In this document: piece after piece, positions 37,491 through 46,383 of the stretch
Numbering within the stretch: position 1 is the first letter of the stretch
Layout: each line of letters begins with the position of its first letter
Assembly (NCBI RefSeq): GCF_022179385.1
Contig: NZ_BPQS01000005.1
Span: 186,001 to 250,000, forward strand
Reading direction: 5' to 3'
DNA length: 64,000 bases
Source of the DNA: Methylobacterium longum
GTDB taxonomy: Bacteria > Pseudomonadota > Alphaproteobacteria > Rhizobiales > Beijerinckiaceae
Position numbers and translations under genes: made by a program
Notes under the pieces: model-generated
Database searches by the model: none
Seen by the model: only the letters and a program-made list of their open reading frames with translations
Told to the model about the DNA's origin: nothing

Positions 37491-39272
37491 ATGTCACGCC
37501 AGAACCTCCTTCCGCGCACCGCCCCGTTCGGGGACGGCGAGCGCGCCAGCCTCGACGCCGTGCTGGGGGCCGCGAGCCCCACGCAGCGCGCCTGGCTCGC
37601 GGGCTTCCTCGCCGGGCTCGACGCCGCGGGCGGCCAGCCGGCCGCCGTGCCGGCCGCCCCGCCCAAGGCCGCCGCGCCGCTGACGGTGATCTACGCCAGC
37701 GAATCGGGGAATTCCGAGGCCCTCGCTGGCAGCGTCGCCAAGCTGGCCCGCAAGCAGGGCTTCAAGCCGAAGGTCGTGGACTTCTCCGATCTCGACATCT
37801 CGACCCTGCCCAAGGCCGGCAAGCTCGTCGCCATCGCGGCCACCTGGGGCGAGGGCGAGCCGCCGGCCCGGGCCGTGCGGGCCTACGGCGAGCTGATGGG
37901 GGAGGGTGCCCCGCGCCTCGACGGCGTCGAGTTCGCGGTCCTGTCGCTCGGCGACACGTCCTACGCGGAGTTCTGCGCCATCGGTAAGGCGCTGGACGCG
38001 CGCTTCGAGGCGCTGGGCGCCAAGCGCGCCGCCGAGCGGGCCGACCTCGACCTCGATTTCGAGAAGCCCGCCGCCGACTGGATCAAGGCGACGCTGAAGG
38101 CCCTGGCCCCGGCGGAGGCCACCGACAACGTCGTGGCGGTCGACTTCGCCCGCGCCGGTGCCGGCGAGGACGACGAGGCCGAGCCGAGCCGCGAGCCCCT
38201 GGTGGTCGAGGTCGTGGAGCACGTGAACCTCAACTCGTCGCGCTCCGACAAGGAGACGATCCACCTGGCGCTGGCCTTCGAGGACGGCGCGCCGGCCTAC
38301 GAGCCTGGCGATTCGCTGGAGATCTACCCCGAGAACGATCCGCAGCTCGTGGACGAGATCCTGAAGGCCGCGGGGCTGTCGGACGACGAGGCCCTGCGCA
38401 AGGCGCTCCTCGCCGAGCGGGATATTACCACGCTCTCGGCCGCCACCATCGAGCGCTTCGTGAAGGCCACCGGCCACGCTGAGGCGCAGACCCTGATCGA
38501 CAGCGGCGAGGCCAAGGCCTGGATCGAGGGGCGGCACCTGATCGACCTGATCCAGACCTATCCGGCCGCGCTGACCGCCGAACATCTCGCCACCATCACC
38601 CGGCCGCTGCCGCCGCGGGCCTACTCGATCGCCTCCTCGCGCAAGGAGGTGGGCGACGAGGTCCACCTCGCCATCGTGGCCGTGCGGTACGAGACCCACG
38701 GCCGCGCCCGCTCGGGGGTGGCCTCGGTCCACGTCGCCGACCGGATCCGGGACGGCGCCAAGCTGCGGGTGCGGCTGAAGCCGAACCGCCACTTCCGCCT
38801 GCCGCAGGATCCGGCCACCGACATCATCATGGTCGGGCCGGGCACCGGCGTCGCGCCGTTCCGGGCTTTCGTGCAGGAGCGCCGGGCGATCGAGGCGGAG
38901 GGCTCCAAGACCGGGCGGTCGTGGCTGTTCTTCGGCGACCGCCACTTCACCCACGACTTCCTGTACCAGCTCGAGTGGCAGGACGCCCTGGAGGACCGGT
39001 CCCTCACCAGGATCGACGTGGCCTTCTCGCGGGATCAGCCGGAGAAGGTCTACGTGCAGGACCGGATCACCCAGCACGCGGCGGAACTGGTCTCCTGGCT
39101 CGACGCAGGCGCCCACTTCTACGTCTGCGGCGATGCCAAGAACATGGCCAAGGACGTGCGCGCCGCGGTGGTGAAGGCCTACGAGACCACCAAGAACCTG
39201 AGCGCCGCCGACGCGGAGGCGCAGGTCGCGGCGCTGGAGCGCAGCCATCGTTACCAGCAGGACGTTTACTAG
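37491..39272 (+). CDS. cysJ: Sulfite reductase flavoprotein subunit
   Basis: A 593-aa diflavin reductase passing NADPH electrons to the CysI hemoprotein. Residues 65-200 form a flavodoxin (FMN) domain: IYASESGNSEALAG, ATWGEGEPPARA and LGDTSYAEFC. The FAD/NADP part shows RAYSIASSRKEVGDEVHLAI near 390, MVGPGTGVAPFRAF near 448, and the C-terminal YVCGDAKNMAKDV with terminal HRYQQDVY. The N-terminal 60 residues (SPTQRAWLAGFLAG) match the short leading segment of this family. It is encoded upstream of cysI with a hairpin between. Assignment to sulfite reductase over nitrate or CPR-type diflavins rests on its neighbour. Confidence 0.94.
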   Translation: MSRQNLLPRTAPFGDGERASLDAVLGAASPTQRAWLAGFLAGLDAAGGQPAAVPAAPPKAAAPLTVIYASESGNSEALAGSVAKLARKQGFKPKVVDFSDLDISTLPKAGKLVAIAATWGEGEPPARAVRAYGELMGEGAPRLDGVEFAVLSLGDTSYAEFCAIGKALDARFEALGAKRAAERADLDLDFEKPAADWIKATLKALAPAEATDNVVAVDFARAGAGEDDEAEPSREPLVVEVVEHVNLNSSRSDKETIHLALAFEDGAPAYEPGDSLEIYPENDPQLVDEILKAAGLSDDEALRKALLAERDITTLSAATIERFVKATGHAEAQTLIDSGEAKAWIEGRHLIDLIQTYPAALTAEHLATITRPLPPRAYSIASSRKEVGDEVHLAIVAVRYETHGRARSGVASVHVADRIRDGAKLRVRLKPNRHFRLPQDPATDIIMVGPGTGVAPFRAFVQERRAIEAEGSKTGRSWLFFGDRHFTHDFLYQLEWQDALEDRSLTRIDVAFSRDQPEKVYVQDRITQHAAELVSWLDAGAHFYVCGDAKNMAKDVRAAVVKAYETTKNLSAADAEAQVAALERSHRYQQDVY

Positions 39273-39281
39273 GGATCGCAC

Positions 39282-39306
39282 GGCCCGCTCCGGCGCGGAG
39301 CGGGCC
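39282..39306 (+). terminator. Hairpin between cysJ and cysI
   Basis: A perfect 10-bp stem (GGCCCGCTCC / GGAGCGGGCC) with a five-base loop starts ten bases after the cysJ stop codon. No T-run follows; partial termination or mRNA stabilisation that lowers or protects one subunit's transcript is plausible. Confidence 0.4.
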
Positions 39307-39437
39307 AGCCCCGGCGGGGCGCGGGAGGTGGCCGCGGAGGCGGTCTCCCGGGACATCGAGTTTCACGCTCTGGCCTGGGCTGCGGGGATCCGCGGCCGGG
39401 CAGAGGCCTACGCAGTCGACGATATTGGATTCGTTCC

Positions 39438-41285
39438 ATGGACGACCACAGCCCCCGCGACGCCGCCGAGACCCCGGCCCCCGGCGCCGCCACCCCGGCC
39501 AAGCGCATCTACGAGACCCCGCCTGCGGAGCGGCCGATCACCGAGGCCGAGGCCGCCCGCGCGGCCCAGCTCGCCGCCAACGAGCACATCAAGATCGCCA
39601 GCGGCTACCTCCGCGGCACGCTGGCCGACGGCCTCCTCAAGCACGCCACCGGGGCGATCTCGGAGGATGACGGGCAGCTCGTGAAGTTCCACGGGATGTA
39701 CCTGCAGGACGACCGGGACCTGCGCCCCGAGCGCACCAAGAAGAAGCTCGACAAGGCCTACAGCTTCATGATCCGCCTGCGCATCGCCGGCGGCGTGATC
39801 ACGCCGAAGCAGTGGCTGATCCTCGACGACATCGCCCGGACCTACGCGGGCGGGGCGCTGCGCGCGACCACGCGCCAGACCTTCCAGTACCACGGTGTGA
39901 TCAAGTCGAACCTGAAGCGCACGATGGCCGCCATCGACGGCGCGCTCCTCGACACGATCGCGGCCTGCGGCGACGTCAACCGCAACGTCATGGCGGCGAC
40001 GAACCCGGCGCAAGCGGGCGCCCACAGGGCCGCCTACCAGCTGGCCAAGGACATCTCCGACTCGCTGCTGCCGAAGACCAGCGCGTGGCGCGAGATCTGG
40101 CTCGACGGCGAGCGCGTGGTCGGCGGCGAGGACGCGGCCGAAGTCGAGCCGGTCTACGGCCGGACCTACCTGCCGCGGAAGTTCAAGACCGTGGTGGCGG
40201 TGCCGCCCTCCAACGAGGTCGACATCTTCGCCCACGATCTCGGCTTCATCGCGATCCTCGACGAGAAGAACCAGGTCACCGGTTGGAACGTCACGGTCGG
40301 CGGCGGCATGGGCATGACCCACGGCGAGCCCGACACCTTCCCGCGCACCGCGGACGTGATGGGCTTCGTGGAGCCCGAGGACGCCATCAAGGTCGCCGAG
40401 GCCGTGATGACGGTCCAGCGTGACTGGGGCAACCGCAAGAACCGCAAGAACGCCCGGCTCAAGTACACGATCGAGCGCTACGGGCTGGACGCCTTCCGCG
40501 CCGAGGTGGAGGCGCGCGTCGGCAAGAAGCTCGGCGCACCCAAGCCCTACGTGTTCACCGGCAACGGCGACCGCTACGGCTGGGTCGAGGGCGACGACGG
40601 CCGCCATCACCTGACGCTGTACGTGCCGTCGGGCCGGATCAAGGACATCGACGGCGGCCCGCAATTCCTCTCGGGGCTGCGCCGCATCGCCGAGGTGCAC
40701 CAGGGCGATTTCCGCCTCACCGGCAATCAGAACGTGATCGTCGCCAACGTCCCGGCGGAGAAGCGGGCCGAGATCGACGCGCTCGTCGACGAGTACGGCC
40801 TGACCCGGGGCGCCGGTGCGCTCCGGCGCAATTCGATGGCCTGCGTGGCCCTGCCGACCTGCGGCCTCGCGCTGGCCGAGAGCGAGCGCTACCTGCCCGA
40901 CCTGATGAGCGAGCTGGAGGAGAGCCTCGCGTCCCACGGGCTCGCCGAGGAGGAGATCACGATCCGCTCCACCGGCTGCCCGAACGGCTGCGCCCGACCG
41001 TTCATCGCCGAGATCGGCCTCGTGGGCCGCGGCCCGGAGCGCTACCACCTCTATCTCGGCGCCGCCTTCGACGGCTCGCGCCTGAACAAGCTCTACCGGG
41101 AGGACGTGGCCGCCTCCGAGATCCGCGGCACCCTCGACCCGCTGTTTGCCGACTACGCCAAGGGCCGGCAGCCGGGCGAGCATTTCGGCGACTACCTGAT
41201 CCGGGCCGGCCACGTGGCCCGGACCACCAACGGCCCGGACTTCCACGACCGCACCGGGGCCCTCAAGCCGGCCGTGCTCGGCTGA
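39438..41285 (+). CDS. cysI: Sulfite reductase hemoprotein subunit
   Basis: A 615-aa siroheme/[4Fe-4S] enzyme that takes sulfite to sulfide in a six-electron step. The cluster-siroheme cysteines are visible as CVALPTCGLALAESER near residue 468 and STGCPNGCARPFIAEIGLVG near 512, the C-x5-C and C-x3-C signature. The N-terminal half contains the duplicated ferredoxin-like RATTRQTFQYHGV region near 147. About 45 residues longer than the E. coli protein because of an Ala/Pro-rich N-terminus. It completes the pathway from sulfate with the genes to the left. No siroheme synthase is in view. Confidence 0.95.
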   Translation: MDDHSPRDAAETPAPGAATPAKRIYETPPAERPITEAEAARAAQLAANEHIKIASGYLRGTLADGLLKHATGAISEDDGQLVKFHGMYLQDDRDLRPERTKKKLDKAYSFMIRLRIAGGVITPKQWLILDDIARTYAGGALRATTRQTFQYHGVIKSNLKRTMAAIDGALLDTIAACGDVNRNVMAATNPAQAGAHRAAYQLAKDISDSLLPKTSAWREIWLDGERVVGGEDAAEVEPVYGRTYLPRKFKTVVAVPPSNEVDIFAHDLGFIAILDEKNQVTGWNVTVGGGMGMTHGEPDTFPRTADVMGFVEPEDAIKVAEAVMTVQRDWGNRKNRKNARLKYTIERYGLDAFRAEVEARVGKKLGAPKPYVFTGNGDRYGWVEGDDGRHHLTLYVPSGRIKDIDGGPQFLSGLRRIAEVHQGDFRLTGNQNVIVANVPAEKRAEIDALVDEYGLTRGAGALRRNSMACVALPTCGLALAESERYLPDLMSELEESLASHGLAEEEITIRSTGCPNGCARPFIAEIGLVGRGPERYHLYLGAAFDGSRLNKLYREDVAASEIRGTLDPLFADYAKGRQPGEHFGDYLIRAGHVARTTNGPDFHDRTGALKPAVLG

Positions 41286-41532
41286 CGGCGCGCCGCGCGC
41301 ATCCGGGGCAGGCCGCCCGGATGCGCTCCGGCCGGGCGATGCGGCGGCGGGGCGAGAGGGGGCCGGGATCGGACCCACCCCGGTCCTCCCGCCCGCCTCG
41401 TCCCGCGCAGACGGCACCGGCACCCCTTTGAAGCGGCGCCTTCGAACCGGCCAGGGTCACGCCCGCGCCTGTCCCCGTGCTCGACGGCCGGCGGGATCCC
41501 GCCGTCGTGGCGACTTTCCGGCATCCAGTGGG

Positions 41533-41546
41533 AATGAACGTTCATT
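41533..41546. promoter_or_regulatory. Perfect 14-bp palindrome, TetR-type operator
   Basis: AATGAAC GTTCATT is a perfect palindrome about 29 bases before the small membrane protein start, in front of an operon whose second gene is a TetR regulator. Size, symmetry and position match autoregulatory TetR-family operators. Confidence 0.65.
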
Positions 41547-41574
41547 ACAAGGAGAAGGCAAGCAGGAGCGCACG

Positions 41575-41874
41575 ATGGCTCTCACGTTCGAAGGCCGCTG
41601 GTCCGATCTGGACTCCGATCGTTTCGGCGCCCGTGGCCCGGGTGTCCTCGCCCTCGCCCGCGCGGTCTGCACACCCGCCAACCTGACCTTCGGCGCCGTT
41701 CTGGCCCTGGCTTGGTTGGCGCTGATCGGCTGGACCGGGGCCGGTCCGGACGGCTGGCAGGCGCGGATCTGCGCGGATCTGCATCAGGGGCCGCAATCCT
41801 GCGCGGTCTCCATCCCGGCCAAGGATCAGAGCCGGATCGTGCCGGTCGCCCTCGCGGCCCAGCCCGGGCGGTGA
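41575..41874 (+). CDS. Small membrane protein cotranscribed with TetR
   Basis: A 99-aa protein starting MALTFEGRWSDLDSDRFGAR, with one hydrophobic helix (NLTFGAVLALAWLALIGWTG) and a short tail containing two cysteines (ARICADLHQGPQSCAVSIPA). GCAGGAG precedes ATG 41575; the frame upstream is Arg-rich and rejected. It overlaps the TetR gene by four bases, so they are co-translated. No family is recognised. The location under the palindrome suggests it is itself a target of that regulator, perhaps an accessory or ligand-related membrane factor. Confidence 0.68.
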   Translation: MALTFEGRWSDLDSDRFGARGPGVLALARAVCTPANLTFGAVLALAWLALIGWTGAGPDGWQARICADLHQGPQSCAVSIPAKDQSRIVPVALAAQPGR

Positions 41875-42509
41875 GCGTCGAGGCCGCCGGAGCGGCGCCC
41901 CCCCGCGGCAATCCCGCCACCCGGCGCGAACACATCCTCGACGCCGCCGAGGCCTGCTTCACCCGCAACGGCTTCCACCGCACCACCATGCAGGATCTCG
42001 CCCGCGAGGCGGCGATGAGTCCCGGCAATTTCTATCGCTACTTCGAATCCAAGGAGGCCCTGGTCCTCGGGCTCGTGGAGCGCGAGCGCGAGCGCGGCAC
42101 CCGTCTGGTGGCCGAGATGGAGGTCAGCGGCGACCGACGCGGCGCGCTGCTGGAGATCATTGCCCGCTACTTCGTGTCGATCAGCCGCGAGGCCGCGACC
42201 CTGCGGGTGGAGATCTGGTCGGAATCCACCCGCAACGCGGCCATCGCCGCCATGACGGCGCGGACGGAGGCCGAGACCCGGGACTGGTTCACGGCAACCT
42301 TCGCGGCGCTGTCCAGCGCCCCGGACTTCGATCCGGCCGCGCTCTACGCGGTTCTCGGGCCGCTGATGCGGGGAATCGTCGTCGGCCGCGCCGCGCTGCC
42401 GGATTACGACGTGGCCGCGGCCGTGGCGCAGCTCCACGCGCTGCTGGAGGCGGGGCTCGACGGCCGCCTGCCGCGGGCCGGGGCCGCCGGGCCGCCGGCG
42501 GGCCCCTGA
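41871..42509 (+). CDS. TetR/AcrR-family transcriptional regulator
   Basis: A 212-aa regulator. The N-terminal helix-turn-helix is clear: TRREHILDAAEACFTRNGFH then TTMQDLAREAAMSPGNFYRY (residues 20-60). The rest is an all-helical ligand domain. The GTG start at 41871 lies in the stop codon of the upstream gene. The family usually represses its own operon and a transport or lipid gene; the 14-bp palindrome upstream is the probable target. It ends before a 17-bp stem-loop that likely terminates the operon. The ligand is unknown. Confidence 0.88.
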   Translation: MSVEAAGAAPPRGNPATRREHILDAAEACFTRNGFHRTTMQDLAREAAMSPGNFYRYFESKEALVLGLVERERERGTRLVAEMEVSGDRRGALLEIIARYFVSISREAATLRVEIWSESTRNAAIAAMTARTEAETRDWFTATFAALSSAPDFDPAALYAVLGPLMRGIVVGRAALPDYDVAAAVAQLHALLEAGLDGRLPRAGAAGPPAGP

Positions 42510-42558
42510 TCTTATCCCGATCTCATTCCCGATCGCGGGCCAGTCACGGCCCCCGCTA

Positions 42559-42599
42559 GGCCGACCGGCCCGCGCCCCCCTCGCGCGGGCCGGTCGGCC
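42559..42599 (+). terminator. 17-bp stem-loop after tetR
   Basis: A perfect 17-bp stem (arms 42559-42575 and 42583-42599, first arm beginning GGCCGACCGG) with a seven-base C-rich loop lies 50 bases after the TetR stop. There is no T-run, but its length makes it the most stable hairpin in the window and a likely operon end. Confidence 0.55.
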
Positions 42600-42745
42600 G
42601 TGTGCCGCGTGGCGGCGTGCCCGGTCAGGCCCCGGCAGGGTGAGCGCGACGCGATTCGCCCGAACCAGACCGTTCTGGCCGTCGCGCCGGGCCGCGTCGG
42701 TGGGGTTGTCTAGGCGTCGGCCACATACCCGCCCAGGCAATCACT

Positions 42746-42761
42746 TTTGAACAAGTTCAAA
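42746..42761. promoter_or_regulatory. TTTGAAC-AA-GTTCAAA dyad before TonB receptor
   Basis: A perfect 16-bp inverted repeat in AT-rich context 170 bases before the receptor start. Its TTTGAA...TTCAAA shape recalls iron-responsive ICE/Irr-type boxes of alphaproteobacteria but lacks the extra A/T of that consensus, so this is only a candidate iron operator. Confidence 0.45.
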
Positions 42762-42930
42762 TCTTTCGACGACATCCCCGTGACGCTTTAGCCACATGGA
42801 TGGCCATTTTGGCAGAGAGACCACGGTTTCCGTCGTCCCGCCGCCCATCCTGCATTGAACCGCTCGGGATGAACGCTTCTAGGAAAAGGCCATCGCCACG
42901 ATGCGAACCTCCTGAGAACGATTTTAACCT

Positions 42931-45114
42931 ATGAGCTCGGACCGGATCGACACGATCGATCACAAGGCAAACGCGCAGGATGACTGGACCGTCCGCGCCG
43001 TCGGGCTCGCCACGACGCTGCTGATCCTGCTTCCCGCCCCGGTCGGCGCGCAAGCCGGACCGGCGACCGATGAGATCGCTCTCTCCGAACTGAGCGTCAC
43101 CGGGACGGGGCCCGCGGTGGAGCGGGCAGGCGGGCCGGTGATCGGCTATCGCGCCACGCGCTCGGCCACCGCGACCCGCACCGACACGGCCCTGCGGGAT
43201 ACGCCGCAAGCGGTGCAGGTGGTGCCGCGCGACGTGCTGGTCGATCAGCAGGACATTCGCCTGAGCGACGCGCTGCAGAACGTCAGCAGCGTCCAGCCCG
43301 GGGGCACGATCCAGGGCCGGAGCGACACCTTCATAATCCGCGGCTTCAGGACCCAGACCTACGCCATCGACGGCGTGCTGCTGAACCAAGCCGGCAACTT
43401 CTCCGCGGTCACCCGGGATCTGGCCGACGTGGAGCGGATCGAGGTGCTGAAGGGGCCGGCCTCGGTCCTGTACGGGCGCGGCGATCCCGGAGGCCTGATC
43501 AACATCGTCACCCGGCAGCCCACCCGGGCGCCGTCCGGCGACATCAACCTGCAGGCCGGCAGCTTCGGCTTCCGGCGGGTGCAGGGCTCGGTGTCGGGCG
43601 CGATCGAGGGCGTGGAGGGCCTGGCGGCGCGCCTCAGCTTCGCCGGGCAATCGGACCCGACCTTCCGCAACTTCGGCGGGCGGGACAATTCCCGCACCTT
43701 CGTGGCCCCGGCCTTCGCGTGGACCCCGGCGCCGGACACGCGCGTCACGTTCCTCGGCGAGTTCACCCGGGTCGACAACCAGTACGACGAGGGCCTCGTC
43801 GCCCGGAACGGCCGCGTGCCCCTCGACAACGTCGCGCGCTACTACGGGGCGCCGTTCTCCCGCTACAACGGCGACGCGAGCTTCGGCCTGCTCAAGGTCG
43901 AGCACGACCTCAACGCCAACATCACCCTGCGCGAGGTGCTCAACGCGCAATGGGGCGGGTTCAACGCGCTGGCGAGCCGCGCCACCGGCCTCACCGACGG
44001 CAACACGACGGTGACCCGCCGCGAGACCGGCGTCTACTCGACCTACGCCTCCGTCGACAGTCAGACCGAGATCGTGGCCAAGTTCGACCTGCTGGGCTTC
44101 CGGCACACGGTGCTGGCCGGCGTCGAGTACACCAACGGCTACCGCCGCGCCTACACGACGCAGAGCGCCACCTACCCGTCGGTGAACTTCCTCGCCCCGC
44201 TCCCCGGCCCCACGATCGTCGGACTGCAGTTCCAGTCCGACCTCAAGCAGAAGAACGCGCTGGCCGGCCTGTACGCGCAGGACCAGATCGATCTCGGCCT
44301 CGGCCTGCAACTGCTCGTCGGCGTCCGCTACGACACGGGCACGCAGTATTATTTCAGCCGCGTCCCGACCTCGCGCACGATCCCGCCCGACCAGGAACTG
44401 TCCGGGACCTCGCCCCGCGTCGGCCTCATCTACCGGCCCGCGGAGCCGCTGACGCTCTATGCGAGCTACGCGACCTCGTTCAAGCCGCAGACCGACAACG
44501 TCTACAACGCCGGCAATCCGCGTCCCGAGACCGGCGAACTCTACGAGATCGGCAGCCGGCTCGACCTGAACCCGGACCTGACCCTGTCGACGGCGGCCTT
44601 CCGCATCATCCGCAACAACGTCGCGGCCGCCGACCCGGTCAATACGGGCTTCTCGGTGATCACCGGGCAGCAGCGCTCCGAGGGCGTAGAGGCCGACCTC
44701 GCCGGCCAGGTCCTGCCGGGATGGAAGGTCATCGGGGGCATCAGCGTCCTTGATGCCCGGATCACGCGGGACACCACCTTCGCGGTGGGCAACCGGCTGG
44801 TCGGCGCGCCGGCCTTCAGCGGCAGCATCTGGTCGACCTACCAGTTTCAGGAGGGCGTCCTGCTCGGCTGGACCGTCGGGGCCGGGATCACCTATGTCGG
44901 GCGCCGCGCCGGCGACCTGAACAGCAGCTATGCGGTGGGCGGCTACGCCCGACTGGACGCGGCCGTGTTCTACGACTTCGGCGAGCACGCCCGGTTCTCG
45001 ATCAACGCGCGGAACCTGACCGACCGGCGCTACATCGAGCAGCCGTTCAACCCGTTCAACAACCTCCCGGGCGCACCGCTCTCGGTGCTGGCGACGATCA
45101 CCGCCCGGCTCTAA
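42931..45114 (+). CDS. TonB-dependent siderophore receptor
   Basis: A 727-aa outer-membrane receptor. After a signal-like hydrophobic stretch (AVGLATTLLILLPAPVGAQA) come the TonB-box region EIALSELSVTGTGP and the plug with DTPQAVQVVPRDVLVDQQ, IIRGFRTQTYAIDGVLLN and VERIEVLKGPASVLYGRGDP. The barrel follows, ending in FSINARNLTDRRYIEQPF and a final ATITARL. The siderophore-receptor subclass (FoxA/FhuE-like) is indicated by DTPQAVQVV and the terminal strands. The long N-terminus before the signal helix (about 22 residues) is unusual, so the true start may be lower. The PepSY gene is convergent downstream. Confidence 0.93.
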   Translation: MSSDRIDTIDHKANAQDDWTVRAVGLATTLLILLPAPVGAQAGPATDEIALSELSVTGTGPAVERAGGPVIGYRATRSATATRTDTALRDTPQAVQVVPRDVLVDQQDIRLSDALQNVSSVQPGGTIQGRSDTFIIRGFRTQTYAIDGVLLNQAGNFSAVTRDLADVERIEVLKGPASVLYGRGDPGGLINIVTRQPTRAPSGDINLQAGSFGFRRVQGSVSGAIEGVEGLAARLSFAGQSDPTFRNFGGRDNSRTFVAPAFAWTPAPDTRVTFLGEFTRVDNQYDEGLVARNGRVPLDNVARYYGAPFSRYNGDASFGLLKVEHDLNANITLREVLNAQWGGFNALASRATGLTDGNTTVTRRETGVYSTYASVDSQTEIVAKFDLLGFRHTVLAGVEYTNGYRRAYTTQSATYPSVNFLAPLPGPTIVGLQFQSDLKQKNALAGLYAQDQIDLGLGLQLLVGVRYDTGTQYYFSRVPTSRTIPPDQELSGTSPRVGLIYRPAEPLTLYASYATSFKPQTDNVYNAGNPRPETGELYEIGSRLDLNPDLTLSTAAFRIIRNNVAAADPVNTGFSVITGQQRSEGVEADLAGQVLPGWKVIGGISVLDARITRDTTFAVGNRLVGAPAFSGSIWSTYQFQEGVLLGWTVGAGITYVGRRAGDLNSSYAVGGYARLDAAVFYDFGEHARFSINARNLTDRRYIEQPFNPFNNLPGAPLSVLATITARL

Positions 45115-45120
45115 GTCGCG

Positions 45121-45143
45121 GGACCTGCGGCGACCGCAGGTTC
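45121..45143. terminator. Hairpin between TonB receptor and PepSY gene
   Basis: ACCTGCGG and CCGCAGGT pair around CGA (8-bp stem, extendable with a G-U pair). It lies between convergent genes and may terminate both; the T content after it is weak. Confidence 0.4.
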
Positions 45144-45171
45144 CGGCCGGGGGCTTCGAGCGGACGCTGTC

Positions 45172-46383
45172 TCAGGGGTTCGCGGCGCGAACGGCCGCCG
45201 CCGATGGCGCGGGCTCGATCGCCCCGCGGCGGGCGTCAGCCCGGCGGCGCAGGAGGTAGAGCGTCAGCCCGGTGGCCGCGAAGCCCGGCATGGCCAGCGC
45301 CGCGAGGCAGAACAGCAGGGCGAAGGGGTCGCCGAAGAATCGGCCGCGATGCACCTCCAGGATGTTCTCCACGAGGCGCCGCCCGAGCGGCAGGTCGGCG
45401 GCGTGCTCGGCCGAGACCAGCACGCCCGTGGCGGCGTGGTAGCGCGCCTCGTTGCGGGCGCTCGGCGCGTCGACGCCCCGTGGCAGCCAGCGGATGCGGA
45501 TCGAGACCGCCTCGGCCTCCGGCACGCTCAGGATCGCGGAGACCGCCTCGCGCCCCTCCGCCGCCCGGAAGGCGGCCCAGGCGCGGTCGAGGGGCGGCGG
45601 CTCCAGCGGCGCGGTGGCTTCGGCCGGCCGGCCGTGGACCGCCGTGCGGCCGGGCGTACGGACGGGCTTCGCCGCGTCGCCGCCCGCGAGAAGCGCCGTG
45701 GCGCCGTCCTTGAACCACGGGTAGGACCAAGTCAGGCCGGTGAGCGCGATGACGAGGTAGACCGGCGTGAGCCACGTCCCCGCCACCGCGTGGAGCGACC
45801 ACCACCGCGCGCGGCCGGGACGCGACAGGCTCGGTCTCAGCCAGATCCGCCAGCGGTGGATCCTGGGCCAGCGCAGGTAGAGGCCGGTCGCCAGGAAGGC
45901 CAGGAGTGCCCACAGGCAGGCGCCCGTGATCGTGCGGCCCCAGCCCTTGGACCCGCCCGGGATGAGCAGCCAGCGGTGCAGGTCCCGCACCGTCGCGAAC
46001 GCCGCCTCGAGCCGCACCGGCCCCAGCACCGCGCCGTCATGGGGGTCGGCATAGACCGAGGGAGGCCGCAGGCGGGTCTCCGGATCGCGGGCGAAGCGGA
46101 CGTGGACGCTGGCGGCGGGATCCTCCGACAGGGTCAGCGCGTCGACCCGGCGCCCGCCCACCTGCGCGTCGATCCGGGCGATCAGGGCGGAGGGGGAGAG
46201 AACCGGCCGGTCGCCGGCCGTCACCGCCAGCCGGTCGCGGTTGGCGAAGGCGGTGATTGCCTCCTCGTAGCTCATCAGCGCCCCGGTCAGGCCCATCAGC
46301 GCGAGGACGAGGCCGGCGGTGAGGCCCAGCGCCCAGTGCAGGCGGAAGAGCATCGTCCGGGGGGAGGGAATCGGCAGCATCAT
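45172..46383 (-). CDS. PepSY-associated membrane protein
   Basis: A 403-aa PepSY-TM protein with four hydrophobic helices: LHWALGLTAGLVLALMGLTG near residue 15, GACLWALLAFLATGLYLRWP near 150, a VAGTWLTPVYLVIALTGLTW helix near 190 and a C-terminal LFCLAALAMPGFAATGLTLY near 360. Between helices lie PepSY-like periplasmic domains (DLHRWLLIPGGSKG; LEVHRGRFFGDPFALL with conserved His). Such proteins next to siderophore receptors, like FoxB or PiuB, are thought to reduce ferric siderophores in the periplasm. The tandem ATGs at 46383 and 46380 are the start; upstream frame is Arg/Pro-rich. Confidence 0.85.
   Translation of the reverse strand: MMLPIPSPRTMLFRLHWALGLTAGLVLALMGLTGALMSYEEAITAFANRDRLAVTAGDRPVLSPSALIARIDAQVGGRRVDALTLSEDPAASVHVRFARDPETRLRPPSVYADPHDGAVLGPVRLEAAFATVRDLHRWLLIPGGSKGWGRTITGACLWALLAFLATGLYLRWPRIHRWRIWLRPSLSRPGRARWWSLHAVAGTWLTPVYLVIALTGLTWSYPWFKDGATALLAGGDAAKPVRTPGRTAVHGRPAEATAPLEPPPLDRAWAAFRAAEGREAVSAILSVPEAEAVSIRIRWLPRGVDAPSARNEARYHAATGVLVSAEHAADLPLGRRLVENILEVHRGRFFGDPFALLFCLAALAMPGFAATGLTLYLLRRRADARRGAIEPAPSAAAVRAANP

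Larger units (their letters stand above)
42510..42930. promoter_or_regulatory. Gap before the TonB receptor, regulatory
   Basis: This 421-base gap holds the TetR operon hairpin (42559-42599) and an AT-rich dyad (42746-42761) and carries the receptor promoter. No gene is seen; a 4-codon ATG...TGA frame at 42901-42915 lies just before the receptor start and could be a chance leader. Confidence 0.5.

Noticed and set aside
42901..42915. Leader peptide (ATG CGA ACC TCC TGA) before the TonB receptor
   Set aside because: Too short, with no ribosome site or attenuator structure; likely chance.
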